64,000 bases of DNA from Hyphomonas sp. (GTDB taxonomy: Bacteria > Pseudomonadota > Alphaproteobacteria > Caulobacterales > Hyphomonadaceae), in the NCBI GenBank assembly GCA_013791775.1, contig VMTE01000022.1, positions 283,672 to 347,671 of the forward strand. The letters run 5' to 3'. Both the position numbers and the translations under genes were made by a program. Positions within the stretch are counted from its first letter, which is position 1. Every line of letters starts with the position of its first letter. Shown piece by piece: positions 63,992 to 64,000 of this stretch. The notes beneath the pieces were generated by a model. That model was not told the DNA's origin. It was given only the letters and a program-made list of their open reading frames with translations, and ran no database searches.

Positions 63992-64000
63992 CTTTCCACG

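Larger units (their letters stand above)
50190..64000. mobile_element. dusA-integrated genomic island (left part; right end outside window)
   Basis: It contains a tyrosine recombinase next to the interrupted dusA start, a toxin-antitoxin pair, a MoxR/beta-propeller operon, a Fic enzyme, a trypsin-like protease and a large unknown protein. Base composition is visibly more AT-rich in places (50.19-50.3, 51.5-51.65, 59.6-59.75, 61.7-64.0 kb) than the core. No phage structural, conjugation or replication genes are seen in the visible 13.8 kb, so it resembles a defence-type island. Confidence 0.8.

Noticed and set aside
50190-64000. Prophage
   Set aside because: No capsid, tail, terminase, lysis or replication genes are visible, only an integrase; better described as a genomic island.
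1-64000. tRNA, rRNA or CRISPR array
   Set aside because: No cloverleaf-like sequence, rRNA stretch or regularly spaced repeat was recognised in the gaps; this was by eye only.

Overview
This is a GC-rich alphaproteobacterial chromosome segment. Gene content points to the Hyphomonadaceae/Maricaulales (Hyphomonas-like): sucC-sucD-sucA-sucB order, an alphaproteobacterial-type sulfite reductase operon with DUF2849 and DUF934 genes, a polar-scaffold-like membrane coiled-coil protein, RpoH, and a membrane-anchored LytTR regulator. The family assignment is inference from gene families; no rRNA, tRNA or CRISPR array was seen.

Positions 1-50,200 are ordinary core chromosome. From the left: the end of a Bat-type locus (a DUF4159 protein cut by the window edge, coupled to a vWA/amidotransferase-like membrane protein); a lipoprotein-like DUF5694 protein, a GNAT acetyltransferase and a PlsC-type acyltransferase; a single-domain response regulator, a rhomboid protease, ZapE and sigma-32; a small membrane protein and a SpoU rRNA methyltransferase. 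Next comes a six-gene assimilatory sulfur operon (cysG, DUF2849, GST, cysI, DUF934, cysH; PAPS/APS to sulfide plus siroheme synthesis) with a divergent LysR gene and a clear terminator. It is followed by a TipN-like coiled-coil protein, a 46-residue membrane peptide gene, an HPt protein, chorismate mutase and a YghU-type GST. The TCA block sucCDAB follows, then two unrelated MFS transporters, a PhoD-like phosphatase, a LytTR regulator, a membrane-anchored TAXI protein, rlmH and rsfS, a BON lipoprotein, glutathione synthetase, a hydrolase, a VOC protein, an XRE regulator, mutS divergent from maeB, and a hybrid histidine kinase overlapping an AmpG-like transporter.

From about 50,190 to the right edge the window is a genomic island inserted in the 5' end of dusA, a known integration hotspot. 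A tyrosine recombinase reads away from dusA. It is followed by an HTH antitoxin/PIN toxin pair with a palindromic operator, and a four-gene minus-strand operon: MoxR AAA+ ATPase, a small protein, a protein with a degenerate vWA-like region plus beta-propeller, and a large beta-propeller/helical-repeat protein. This operon matches the predicted MoxR-vWA-beta-propeller ternary conflict systems (bpX domains). Then come a Fic enzyme with a strong palindromic operator, a trypsin-like protease and a large unrecognised protein running to the window edge. The island is lower in GC and denser in odd inverted repeats than the core. It is the most likely place for an undescribed system, with the ternary operon and the protease/unknown pair as the main candidates.
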